This document shows positions 10,258-22,500 of a stretch of 64,000 nucleotides of DNA, in pieces. The notes below the pieces were generated by a model that saw only the letters and a list, made by a program, of their open reading frames with translations, had not been told where the DNA came from and ran no database searches. This stretch comes from Struthio camelus (taxonomy: Eukaryota; Chordata; Aves; Struthioniformes; Struthionidae), in contig NC_090967.1 in the NCBI RefSeq assembly GCF_040807025.1, positions 618,001-682,000 of the forward strand, written 5' to 3'. Every line of letters starts with the position of its first letter. The first letter of the stretch is position 1. The position numbers and the translations under genes were made by a program.

Positions 10258-11557
10258 GAGAGATGGACTGGCACGGGGTGACGGGCAGGCTCACAGCCGT
10301 GTTTGTCTTGGCAGCCGTGGTGAAGGACAGGCTCAGGGGCCGGTTCGTAATGACCGGGGTGACAGGCAGGCTCAGGGGCCGTGTTTGTGGTGGCCGCGGT
10401 GACGGGCAGGCTCAGGGGCCGTGTTCCTTGTGGCCGGGGTGATGGGCAGGCTCAGGGGCCGTGTTCGTCGTGGCCGGGGTGACGGGCAGGCTCAGGAGCC
10501 GTGTTTGTGGTGCCGGGGTGACGGGCAGGCTCAGGGGCCGTGTTCCTTGTGGCCGGGGTGACGGGCAGGCTCGCGGCCGTGTTCATCGTGGCCGGGGTGA
10601 CGGGCAGGCTCAGGAGCCGTGTTTGTGGTGCCGGGGTGACGGGCAGGCTCAGGGGCCGTGTTCCTTGTGGCCGGGGTGACGGGCAGGCTCGCGGCCGTGT
10701 TCGTCGTGGCCGGGGTGACGGGCAGGCTCAGGGGCCGTGTTCGTCTGGCCGGGGTGACGGGCAGGCTCAGGGGCCGTGTTCGTCGTGGCCGGGGTGACGG
10801 GCAGGCTCAGGAGCCGTGTTTGTGGTGCCGGGGTGACGGGCAGGCTCAGGGGCCGTGTTTGTGGTGCCGGGGTGATGGGCAGGCTCAGGAGCCGTGTTTG
10901 TGGTGCCGGGGTGACGGGCAGGCTCAGGGGCCGTGTTTGTGGTGCCGGGGTGACGGGCAGGCTCAGGGGCCGTGTTCCTTGTGGCCGGGGTGATGGGCAG
11001 GCTCGCGGCCGTGTTCGTCGTGGCCGGGGTGACGGGCAGGCTCAGGAGCCGTGTTTGTGGTGCCGGGGTGACGGGCAGGCTCAGGGGCCGTGTTCGTCGT
11101 GGCCGGGGTGACGGGCAGGCTCAGGAGCCGTGTTTGTGGTGCCGGGGTGACGGGCAGGCTCAGGGGCCGTGTTTGTGGTGCCGCGGTGACGGGCAGGCTC
11201 AGGGGCCGTGTTCCTTGTGGCCGGGGTGACGGGCAGGCTCAGGGGCCGTGTTCGTCGTGGCCGGGGTGACGGGCAGGCTCAGGGGCCGTGTTCGTCGTGG
11301 CCGGGGTGATGGGCAGGCTCGCGGCCGTGTTCGTCGTGGCCGGGGTGACGGGCAGGCTCAGGGGCCGTGTTCGTCGTGGCCGGGGTGACGGGCAGGCTCA
11401 GGGGCCGTGTTCGTCGTGGCCGGGGTGATGGGCAGGCTCGCGGCCGTGTTCGTCGTGGCCGGGGTGACGGGCAGGCTCAGGGGCCGTGTTCGTCGTGGCC
11501 GGGGTGACGGGCAGGCTCAGGGGCCGTGTTCGTCGTGGCCGGGGTGACGGGCAGGCT
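10258..11557. repeat. GC-rich 39/40-bp minisatellite
   Basis: About 33 tandem units, each with the core GTGACGGGCAGGCTC and the joint GGCCGTGTT. Four unit types alternate. Two 40-bp types carry GTTCGTCGTGGCC or GTTCCTTGTGGCC after CTCAGGGGCC. Two 39-bp types carry CTCAGGAGCC with GTTTGTGGTGCC, or CTCGCGGCC. At about 10,540-10,776 a three-unit block of 118 bp is repeated, a higher-order pattern. The first units (10,258-10,370) are the most diverged and the 3' units are the most alike. All long open frames across it are by-products of the repeat. It ends about 190 bp before the POLE4 start codon. Confidence 0.95.
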
Positions 11558-11748
11558 CTCAGGCGCCCCCTCCATGAGCGGGAGGCGCTCGCGGGTGGGA
11601 GGAGGCCCTGGGCTCCGCTGCCGGGCGGGCGCCGGCGGACGAGCGGCACCCGGAGCCGCGCGGCGGGCGGTGCTGCCCCAGTCCCCGCCGCGGGGCCCTC
11701 CTCCGCCCGCCGCCGCCGCTGCGCAGGCGCGGGCCGCCTCGGCGCGGG
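11558..11748 (+). promoter_or_regulatory. POLE4 CpG promoter / 5' UTR
   Basis: This is extremely GC- and CpG-rich with no TATA box, as expected for a housekeeping gene. TGCGCAGGCGC at 11,720-11,730 fits the NRF1 binding consensus and lies about 20 bp before the start codon. The region is continuous with the CpG-rich minisatellite on its left, so the CpG island may extend into the repeat. Confidence 0.6.
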
Positions 11749-14700
11749 ATGGCGGCGGCGGCGGGAACCGCTCAGGCGGCGGCGGCGGCGGCCGCGGAGC
11801 CGGCGGCGGCGGGGCCGGGGGAGGAGGCGGGCGCGGGGCCGCTGTGCTCCGGGCCGCTGCGCCTGGCCCGCCTGCCGCTGGCGCGGGTGAAGGCGCTGGT
11901 GAAGGCCGACCCGGACGTGAGCCTGGCCAGCCAGGAGGCCGTCTTCATCCTGGCGCGGGCCACGGTGAGGCCCTGCCCCCGGGTGCTCCCGCGCCCCCCT
12001 CGCCCGCCGGCGCCCTTGCGGGAGCGCCGCTGCTTTTGGCAAGGAAACCTCGGCTGTGAGGTAAAACCGGGCGCGGCGGTGGCCTGGCTCCGTCCCCCCG
12101 GCTGGGCACCGTCGTCCGGGACCACCGCACCACATGCCCTGGCCTGGTGGGTCCCCAAGCGCCACCCGGCTCCTCTGGTGCCGCCGCCAGCTCCCGCCAC
12201 GGCCTTGCCGTGTGGGATGCGAGACCCGAGCGGTGGCTGGGCTTGCCGGCCTCCTCTGCCGCACGCAGGCCGGGCTGCTGGATGATCTGGTGTGCGGGCC
12301 GCGGCTGCCGTGGTGGTTCTGGGTGGACGCCCACTGGCCGCCGTCCTTTAGCTGTGCTCGGCAGCGTGCAAGGTGCCAGGGCTTTACGAAGGTGCAGGCA
12401 GGGCATGTGGAGGATGAGGGTGGCTGAAGGGTAGTGGTGCCAGGGGCTGCCTGTGGGAGCAAAGGCAGAGGGCAGGTGTCCTGAAAGCATCGACATGGAG
12501 TGAAGTCGAAAGGGGAGAGGGAGAGAGCTGGGCAGCGCGCCTGAACGGGGATGATGCACTGACTCAGTTTGACATCTTGACCTTTTGAACACAGGTGGTA
12601 AAGTCTCTGGGTAAATTGATGTGAGGAACCTGCTCTTGACAAGCATGGTTAACACCAGCATTAAGAGAATTTCCTTTGAACCCCTGCTCAGAATATTGTT
12701 ACTTGCTATTTCTTGTTTTGTTGATATGGGACCTTCTCTTTTTTGGGGAGAAACGCATGTCAGAGCAACGCAGCTATTTGAGGATAGCTGCTTTGTCTTC
12801 TTTGTCAGGCTCGTTTTTGAAGCTTAGATGTGCCTTAATGCCAAGTTTCTCAGCGTTCTGTGGTGCTTTCACTATTTGTAGGATGTTGACCCATTCACTT
12901 GGGTTTTTCTTCTGGTGTTTTTTGAGGCTTTGAGAGGTTTGTTCTCCCTGCTCTCTTGTAAGAGAAACTTCCATACCTTGTTCTAGTGTTCATTAAGTAG
13001 ACAAAACTGCTGTGGGAAATGACAGTAGTTCACAGCCCTTGCTAAGGTCTCCTCCTGGAAAATACCATTTTAGCAACTCTCCGTTCTGTGTTGCCTGTTG
13101 ATTGCATGGAAACTTTCCAGGCACTATGAGCATCCAGTGTGTTCCTGTTCAGCCCAGATTTAGAGATGCTGCTGACAGAAACCTGGTGAAGTTAAAGAAG
13201 GGCTGGCTGGGCTGTGCTTTCCATATTGAAAATACATCTCCCTTTGTTAAGAAGCCTGCTGAAAACTCCTGTCCTGGTATGGTCAGTAATGCCCTGAGGT
13301 TGTAGGCTGTCTTTGTGATTCAAACTTTCCTGTGGAAATCTCCTGCTTGTCTACAAAGCTCTTGTAATGTAGTTGCTTGATGTTGTGGCAGGAAAGCACT
13401 GGGCCTTTACTGGTATGGGAAACCTCCTGTCTTAGTTGTATCAGTGCTATTAAAGCTTCGTGCCTCTCTTGTGTGGATTTCCTGTTTACCTTGGTCTGCA
13501 GGACTAGAGTATGTGATGTGTAAATCAGAACAGCGTGTACAGAGAAGGGTGGTGGGTTTTTTTTTTTTTTTGGAAAGCGTCTCCCACTACACAGTTGAGA
13601 TCTGTTGGATGTCTCTCGCTGTGAGCTCACAGTGAGATTATGAGGAGGTGGCTTCCTCGCTGTGAGCATCATGCAAAAGCATCCACGTGCAAACTGTTGT
13701 CTCTCCCTTTCAATATCTTCCTGCAGTAACCTAGTAACTTTTGGGCTTGCTACTCGGCATTCACTTCCTACAGCTAAGATACCACTGGGTGGCATGCAAG
13801 GACAATGGCAGTTGTTTAATCCACTTTATCCACTGAGTGCAGGACGCATTTCATCCTCATTCAGAAAGTGCCCTGTGAACAGCTGATGAGCAGCTGGTCT
13901 CCCCAACACATTCAGGGGAGCCATCTCTAATTGTCTAATTATCTAATACACACTCAACCTGCTCTCCTCCCTTGTTGCTTTTCATGTGCATCACTGTCCA
14001 ACAATAAATGCTCAACAATTTCACTTTTTATTTTCAGAATTATGTATTGTGAGGGGAAGCCTTAAGATGAAGATTCTAATTTCTTCCTAAAAATCTTTTA
14101 GGACTTTTCTTTTTCCTCATTGCCTGCAGAATGTTCTCTCTTTCCTCTCACGTTCTATGTGTGAAACTGTCTTGTTTTCGCTTTGCAGGAGTTGTTTGTG
14201 GAAACCATAGCCAAAGATGCTTACGTATATGCTCAGCAAGGAAAGAGGAAAACTCTGCAGAGAAAAGACCTGGGTATGAGACCAGTTTTTTTTGCTTTCC
14301 TTAACAAAGTGTTATTAGGATGAAGCAATCATAGGTGCTTCTCCTTTTTCCAAAGATGAGAGAGAAAAAGTTCTCTTCTACCAAATATTATGCTAATAAT
14401 GTCACATACTACCTTCAGAACAAATAAACATCTTTGAATTTGGTCACTGTAATGTAATTCAAATACTGATATTTGTAGCAGATGCAAATGTGGATGTAGG
14501 TTTATCTATGTTAATTGTTATCACTGTGCTTTGCAGATAATGCCATTGAAGCTATTGATGAATTTGCCTTTTTGGAAGGTGAGTTTCTGCTTGGTTTAAT
14601 TTGATTTCAATATTTTGTGTAATCATCTCCTTCTTGGGAGAGGAAGAGCTTAATCATTTGCAGAACCCTATGTTATGCTTCTTTAATAGTTAATGGTGTA

Positions 14701-14946
14701 ACTGGTTATGTCCTTCTCCTCTCTCTGAGAAGTGAAACGCTTAACAATCGAAAGGAACTTGAGGTGCATACAGTACTTTCTAGCAAGATTTATTCTTACT
14801 CTTTTGTAATTGTTTAAAGTTATTGCATATTTCTTTGGCAGCTTATAAACAAGTTTTAGTTGTTCATGCCCCTGGATTTCCGTTATCTGTGTGATTCCCA
14901 AGACTACTTTTTGCATTTTTAGGTACTTTGGACTGAGCTGATCAGA
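11749..14946 (+). CDS. POLE4: DNA polymerase epsilon subunit 4
   Basis: POLE4 is a small histone-fold protein that pairs with POLE3 in the leading-strand replicative DNA polymerase epsilon, where it binds DNA and histones. Coding exons are 11,749-11,964, 14,189-14,273, 14,537-14,578 and 14,933-14,946; all junctions are GT/AG and phases close to 118 residues (human 117). The N-terminus is an Ala/Gly-rich low-complexity tail. The histone fold starts at about residue 40 with RLPLARVKALVKADPDVSLA, then QEAVFILARAT, ELFVETIAKDAYVYAQQGKR, KTLQRKDL and DNAIEAIDEFAFLEGTLD. These are nearly identical to mammalian POLE4 outside the N-tail. The last exon encodes only four residues plus the stop. The 2.2-kb first intron holds no other feature I can name. 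Confidence 0.96.
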
Positions 14947-15365
14947 GAAGGAGCCCTGCGGAGAAAGACTGCAGAGATGGACACAGGGTGGAAAACAGAA
15001 TGATGAGAGTTTGAAAATATTTCAACGTCTCAGTCCTAGGAACTGGCAACCATAATGTTTTGTATAAAGTTTAAGTTGTTGTAAGTTCATTATTTAAAAT
15101 ACATATGTTTTCATAAATATTTTGTATATCATTTACCAGGGCCCTGCAGTCATGGTGAAAAGTACTCCCCAGCTTTCATCATGTAACACAGCAGTTGCTC
15201 AGAGTAGCTGTACCTGCCGCTCTCCAGGCACTCTGCAGCAATATGAAGCCTTCTGTGGGGAGCAGACTGGCTCAGATGTCCAGGCATGTTTTTTTAATGA
15301 AAATGTATTTTTCTTTGTATATGTTTGTCTCTTTGTCAAACACAATTAAATTTGTTGTTGAATAG
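14947..15365 (+). terminator. POLE4 3' UTR and polyadenylation signal
   Basis: The 3' UTR continues from the stop codon. ATTAAA within CACAATTAAATTTG at about 15,344 is the best poly(A) signal and would place the mRNA end near 15,360-15,370. Confidence 0.55.
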
Positions 15366-16536
15366 CTGTCCTGATTTCTCCTCTGTGTTACGGGGATGAA
15401 GGGATTGGTATTCCTGTATGCACTGTGGAAAATGAGGTCGTACTTTGGAAAGGATGCCTGCTAATGGCGTTTTACTTTTGCTAATCATTTCCTCAAGGCA
15501 TCTGTCTCAGTGGAGCCTAGGTCTCCTCCAGGAACTGGGTGAGCTCCAAGGAGACTCAGTTATTGTCCCTAGGAGCGTACAGCTTCCAAAAATTTCCACA
15601 ATCACTGTATCTGCAAGTAGTAGCATGACAGCTCTTGTAGTCAAAAATGTAATCAATATGCTATTTTGAATGCTGGATTGAAGTCAGGTGCATTATGCTG
15701 CCACCGCTGTTCTCCTGTTCTGTCGTTCCTGAATCTGGCAAAAAAATTTCCCTGGGGGTTGCATCTGGTCCCTGTGACTTGCACTTGGCCTACTAGGTGC
15801 AGAGATCATAACTTGTGTAATTAACACACATATACAGCAAGCATTCAGCATATATTGCTGCCCTAGAGAGTGGTATGTGTGCAAAAGAGAATCCCTTGCA
15901 GCGCTCAGGCACTGTCTATGCCTCTCCTGATTCCAGGACTCAGCAGACTACTTGAATTTAACAAGCTAGAAAGGAAGATGCATCCTCTTGGCTCCAGGGT
16001 TCGGGAACACTGAAGAGAGGCAAAAATGGAATCTCAGACCTTTCCTTGTGGTTGTTTTTGATGGGGAATGTGCTGTCATTGCTAACGTGGCTCTGAGTTT
16101 TACCGTGTTGCAGTCTGTTATCAAAGGGCCAGTTTTGGTCTAAATTCTGTCATGGAGCGACAAAGGAGGGTTATCTCTTGATTAAAAAGACCATTCAGTG
16201 CGATGAGTGAGGTTGAAGGATGCACGTTCCTTTCAAATGAGGGGACTTAAAAATTACTCTGAGTTACCACAAACTCAATTAGTTTGAAAGTGGTGGTAAG
16301 AACAAAGACCCCCAAGGGAGCTACCCCAGGCTGTGGGCAAAACCGGTCACTCTCAAGAAGCACTTTGAAGTTTACTCAAAGTCTGATCTGTGTAGACATG
16401 TTGTGGATGAGATGCCATCGCTGCTGAGCCTGCTTAGGTGTTTGTTCAGATCACAATCTGGGAACATTTGCCGGCAATATACAAACCCATTTGTCTCTGA
16501 GCTGTTCACCTTCTCGCCTGCTGAGAGAGGGCCTGG
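15366..16536. other. Intergenic: POLE4 to Pinhead
   Basis: No coding signal or named repeat is seen. The spacer is short and the two genes run in the same direction. Confidence 0.45.
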
Positions 16537-16595
16537 TATAAGTATCGGGGACACTGGAGACCTTTTGGTGTTTGTGTGTTTCCCAGGGTGCAGCT
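16537..16595 (+). promoter_or_regulatory. Pinhead core promoter
   Basis: GGTATAAGTATC gives a TATA-like box at 16,537-16,544, 52 bp before the start codon, so transcription could start near 16,567. The sequence just before the start codon (GTTTCCCAG then GGTG) also looks like a splice acceptor, so an upstream non-coding exon is an alternative. Confidence 0.4.
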
Positions 16596-19500
16596 ATGCA
16601 GAACCCACTAGCCGTACTGTTCCTCGCAGGGCTCTTGCACGGTCCTGTCTTTGCCAGTAAGTTCCTTTTTCCTTCTCATTGTCTCGTGGCTCTGCCTTTG
16701 GCTCTTGCAGAGGAGAGAAAGGGGCTTCTATGGGTGTGCAAACAGGTGCAAGGCTGTGTGCAGGCTTCATTCGTCTCTGATGCTTTCTATGTGAGAACAT
16801 TGCATCTTTCCTACTATCGGCCACTGTCTGAGCAGTGGAGGGGTTGTCTGCACTGAGCAAATGATTTAAGGTTTGTCTCCGAGGAAACTACCGTGCGTTA
16901 ATCTTGACGGCAGTTTGTAGCCTGTGAGCTGCTTTGTGCTGCAGATGATGCTTGAGTTTCATTTGAGATACCTTGCCACTTTACATCCTAGCTTGCATTG
17001 CAGTAGCACGTAAGTAGAAGAGACCAGGGGACTGATGTCCTATTATAGAACACAGCTAAACACAGCCTTTTCTTAGAGTAATAGTCAGACAGGATATTTA
17101 GCCTAACCAGCCAGGTCTTAGAGGTCAAATGGGTCATGTCCTTTATAACTACTCTAAATCTCTATCTTATACTGAAGCCATTTGTTCAAGGCAGCAGGTG
17201 TCCGGAGTCTTGTGCGTGGAGCTCAGTGCCTCCTCCCGGCTAAAGCAGGAAAACCGATGAGTTATAACTGGGGTAATGCTGAGCTTGATGGTTTGTGACT
17301 GCAGGTGCTGGAGCCATCAGCAGAGAGATTGAGCAGAGGAACCTATTTGCAGAGAGGGGCTGCTGCAGGAGACAGAGCTATTTTCTCCATGTCGGGCATG
17401 GTGAGTTCTCCCTTCACCTGCAAGACACCGGAATCCTTTAAACTTTCTCACTCAGGATCCACCCATCATCCTTCAGATGTTTCATTATGTCAAAGTTATC
17501 CTAGTCTCTCTTCCCTCAGGGGATTAAGGACAGAAGTTCCCTAGATATGCTGGGGACTCTTCTCCCTAACAATCCAATGTTAAGAGCATTTTTTGTTAAA
17601 TAGGAACTGGTGAGTAGTCAACAGGTCTGTTCATCCGCATGAAAGAGGCTTCATTTTCTGTACCAAAAAGTGTTGCATGTGGTTGGATTCTACATCAGGC
17701 AATGGGGTTGAATTCTGTGTTTGGATCCTTTTGATACTGTGTAAGTTCAGGAGCATTATGGGCTTTTGGTTCTCAGGATTAATCTTGGAACGGGTGTCAG
17801 TTAGAGGACAGGACATCCTTAGTTTACTGTGAGGAGAAAGTAGGAAATATCTCCAGTTGTTCATCAAGGAAATAGCTGTGGCGTTCAAGAACAGCCCATA
17901 GTCTCGATTCCTTTTACAATCAGCAAGGGTACATAAAATCAGCTTTACCCGTTTTTAGCAGAGATGTGAAAATGGCTTTAACGTGTATGGCCAAAAGTCT
18001 GAGGTTTCTTTAATCAGATTTAGGTAATTTTTCTCAGTGCAGAAGAGCAATACCTATACAGATTTAATTTTTAGTGTTTGAAATGAATCTGAGGTTCTTG
18101 TAGAAGCAGTAGACTGTCTAAAATTACCACATCCAAGTTGAGGACTTTCTGCAGTGGCAGTTTGTGATCACCAGAGGAAATGACAAATAACAGTCAAAAG
18201 AGTAAAAATAAAATATAGATGACAGATAATGATAAAACAGTAAACATATACAGTAAAAATAAAACCTGGAGATAATGGTAAAAGCAGTGAACATACAAAA
18301 CAGGAAGAATGAAACCTTTGCTGTTGCAGCCTTTTTTGTGCTTTTGAGCCACTGCAGGTAGAGCTGGTTGTAAGACTTTTCCTCTCCCCGATTGCTTCTC
18401 CCGGCCCTGCAGAAATGCTAGTGGAAGGGACTGTAAGGGTATAGCATGATCCACCATTTTGTGGATCGGTGTTGCTGGACTGTGTGAAGGACTGTGTCCT
18501 TCCTATATTGCTGTGGGGATGGAAGAGCAGGGGTTAATGATGTTGTCAGCCAGCTGGGTCCTTCGCAAAGCGACCACCTGTCTGAGGCCTGACTGGGTGA
18601 AAAGCATCCACAAGAATCTCTGGGGAGTGGCTGATATGCTGCAAATTCCTACCTAGTTTACTGCTCACTCGCTTCCCTGTGCAAAGAAATCCTGAGGCAG
18701 CAAGCAGCAGGTTTAGTGCAAATGCAAGTTTAAAATGTTTTTACATATTTCCTGGTGCAATGCAGCATGGAGATGGTGGCAGTGTCTTGCACTGATTCTG
18801 TGAAGATCAATGTTTAAATCAGGGCAAAATGAAACTTTTGCAGAACACACTATGTTTGGAACTCCAGTAGATTAAAGGAAATGAATTAAAGTATTATTGA
18901 ACTACTCAATAGACGCTCACAGGGAAGAAAACTGGCCTTAAAACATGACGAAATGAAGTTTTATGTCAACCAGCCCTTAGAATATGGACAATGCTATTTG
19001 GAAAAATAGCCCATTTTAGAAAGATTTCCAGAAGAAACAGCTATTAGCAAATACTCACTGGAATTTCACAGACTCGAAATACAGCAAAATAAACTGATCT
19101 AAGTCCTATCTGTTGTGGTCCCAGGTCTCCCCTGTTCCTACATGCACCTCTGGCTGCATGGTCCCACCTTCCTTTCTTCTGGTACTAGTGCAACTGTGGC
19201 AATACAGGAGGTATGGGGAGCTGACTCAGCTGTGAAATTAGGATTTTTAGGGCCAGATTTGTTTTCAGCTGGATCAGCTCTGTGAACTGGTTCCTCAGGC
19301 TCTAAGCAACAAGAGTTGGGATATTTTTGCTTCCCTGAATCCACTGGATGCCTAGGCTCTCCACTCACTTAGTTATGTATCGTTCAGTACCTTCGAGATC
19401 TGTGATTCAATAACAGCAGAACATTCACATGTTCTCTTTGCTAATCAATGTATTAGTCTATTCTCACCCCATCCTTTGTGATCTCATTAAAGGACATATA

Positions 19501-22500
19501 ACCTACTATCTCCTAATTATTAATTTTGAATTGCACTGTTTTTATAGTATAGTGCTCTTACCAGTCGATAATGAAATGTTTTCCTTCTGATCTACAACCA
19601 CAATAAATGCACCTATGGCACTTGTAAAAGGCCTCCTCTGTGTGGTTTCCACATGTGGTGTTCACGCTGAAGGAATCCCTTGCCCATGCAGACTTCCTGA
19701 GGGTGCACCATGTCTTGTTGTTCATTGTTTGTGTCATGCTTGACAAGAGAAAGCCTTGACTCGAGCCCAGGCCTCCCCAGCATAATGTAGATTGTAAGTA
19801 ATAATCTTTTCCAGGTCTATGGGGATTATGAGTTTGTCCATCTTGTGTTTCACAGATGTCTCTGGAAGTCCTGTAAGTGTGGATGTTGGAAAGTGCAGGT
19901 CCAACTGTCTGTCCCAGTGGATTAGCTCCCACCAGCCTGGCCTCCTGGGGCTCTCCAGACACTCCTCCATGCTGGATTTTCTCAAAACTAAGAAGGTGAG
20001 AAATATGTATTTGTGTCATCCCCATGGCAGGAGCAGTTGGGTCTGGGTGAAGGTCACACACTGGTGGCTGGGGCTGTAATTTCATATTTGTTTTAAAATA
20101 CCAGCTGCATGCTTTCAAGTCATTTGCTGCTTCAGTGGAGTAAACCAGTCACTGAGTATCTTGTCCTGCCTCAGCTTACAAGCAGTGAAGTATATAAGTC
20201 AGATAAAAATAAACTATCCAGCACTATTAGGGACCTCATGGCAGAGAAAGAGCCAATGTTGAGCTGAGTGCCAAGAAGGTGTATTACAGTACCCGCCTGG
20301 ATGCTCCAAACAGCATCCAAGTATATTTCTGGTCTCCCCCAGACAAGCAGTGAAGGTGACATGGCTACATCTGCTCTATAGGAGAGCTGGTGTCTTATTT
20401 TCAGAGTGACCAGAGGCCTTTCCCTGGTCAGTTTATTTCATGATGCACAGCAAAACCTGGCCTTTGAAGTGCTTGTGCCATTCCCTTATCATGTATCATA
20501 TGTCACTCCTATAAGTGACTAGAAGGAACCTGTGCATTCAGGGACACAGCTATGCACAGACTGTGATGCTCTCCTTGTACCAGGAGAGCTGAGGATGTCT
20601 AACGTTCCGTCTCTGTCCTATCTAGCATCAGGATATCTAACCCTGGAGAGGGAATGGGAACAAGCTTTGCAGGATGCTATACCTGTGTGTCCTGTAAGTG
20701 TTTACCTGGGGGTCTGCAGCTGTGGAAATACTGCTGTTGTCACCATTGTGGCACTACAGGGACAACATCTTCCAGGCTGGCAGGTCCACATTCATTCCCC
20801 AGGGCTGTCATCACTTTTTATGCTGGACCTACAGAACAGGGTGAATCTACGACTGCTTTAGCCTTTACTGTTCAGCTGATGGTAGCAGAGTTTCTGGGAA
20901 TAAATGGGTTTGTTATAAACATCAAAGGCAGCACTACAGCAACACAATGCTGCCATGCAGGGAGAGAGGAGTAAAAGCTGAGTCAGTTCCAGGTCAGAAG
21001 TTTTTATAAGGGATTTGATGCTGAAAGTAGTTCTCCATGTCTGTGCTTTACAAGTGAATATGCTACTTGCCCTGTTCCATGCAGCTGCAGGTCAGACGTC
21101 CCGATTCAGCTCTGTGGCCTGGAGCTGAGCGTTCCTGCCCACCAGGTTCCTGTTGTGAGCCCACTCGTGTGCATGTGGAGCGGCTCCTGCTCTTCGAAGG
21201 GGTCCAGGAGGTGGAGGTGATTGAAGGCTGTCAGTGCAGCACATGCCCCGAGGAGTGTCTCCGTCTCCCAGCTCTGAAAACCTTCTTTCCAGACTCTCCC
21301 TGGGAGGTGACAGTTGACGTGGGAAAGTGCTCTGACCCATCCTACAGTGCAGGTATGGGAGTGATGGGAAGGGCCCTCCTTCCCCGAGAAATATTGGGAA
21401 GAGCCCTTCTGTCTGATCAGCACCTTTTCTGCAGCATGAGAGCTTGGAGCAAGATCTAACAATGCTATTCAAAGCTTGTTTGACTTATAAGGGAACAAGA
21501 TTGTAGTTCATATTATTGGGACTTGGGTTTTCATTCTCCTTCTTTTGCTGAGCCCTTATAGCACAGATCTGCAGGTGAAGTAGCAATTCATTGCCTCTGT
21601 GCGTGGTGTGAGCATGGAATTAAAACCACCTCATTATGAGAAAGTATCTCTTAACTGGAGGTCAAAGAATCACAAAATAGTCCAGGATGGGAGAGACCTT
21701 TAGGGGCCTCTGCTCCAACCCACTTGCTCAAAGCAAGGCCACCTGGATCAGGATGCTCCAGGCTGTGTCTGGTCAAGGTCTGAATATGTCCATGGATGGA
21801 GATCTCACCACCTCTCTGGGCCCCTGTTCCAGTGTTTGGTCACCCACATGGTGAAAGAGGATTTCCTTATTTCTGATGGGAATTTCCCTTTTTCCAGCTT
21901 CTGCTGTTTCCTCTTGTCCTGTCCCTCTTCCCCTCTGAGAAGAATCTGGTTCCATCTTCTGTACATCCTCCCATTATGTCACTGTAGACAGCAACAGGGT
22001 CTCCCTTTTGCCCTCTTCCCTCCTGGCTGAACAAAGACATTTTTCTCAGCCTCTCCTCAGATGTCCTGTGCTCCAGCCCCCAGGCATCTTGGTGGCCTGG
22101 GCCTGGCTTGCTCCCGTCTGTCCCTGCCTGTATTGTACCGAGGCACAAACAAACAGGGCACAGTGCCCCACATGTAGTCTCAGCAGAGCCAAATGGAGAC
22201 GGATAATCCCTTCCCTTGCCCTACTGGCCACAGTTCTGGTAATACAGCTCGGCAAGCAGTTGGCTTTCGCAGCAAAGGCACATCTCTGCTTACATGGTGT
22301 TCCCACTGCATCTGAGAGCGTGTCCTTAGGTTCTTGGTGGCAGTGCTGTTTAAACTGCCTAGCCACCTGGCCCTGTTCCTTCCCATCCTTTCCTAGTCAC
22401 TCCATTGCACCCACACGGCTATTTGCATGGCTCTGTAGCATGCTGGATCATGGAACCGCCCCAGCCAGAAAAATAACCTGATTATAAAAAATGCGCTGAA

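Noticed and set aside
10461-11229. Overlapping + strand open frames with repeated GVTGRLRGRV
   Set aside because: They are translations of the 39/40-bp minisatellite. The mix of 39 and 40 bp units shifts the frame repeatedly, which no real repeat protein would tolerate.
11398-12642. 414-codon open frame on the - strand across the minisatellite end and POLE4 exon 1
   Set aside because: It is an Arg/Pro/Ala-rich by-product of CpG-rich sequence antisense to POLE4, with no domain and no conserved feature.
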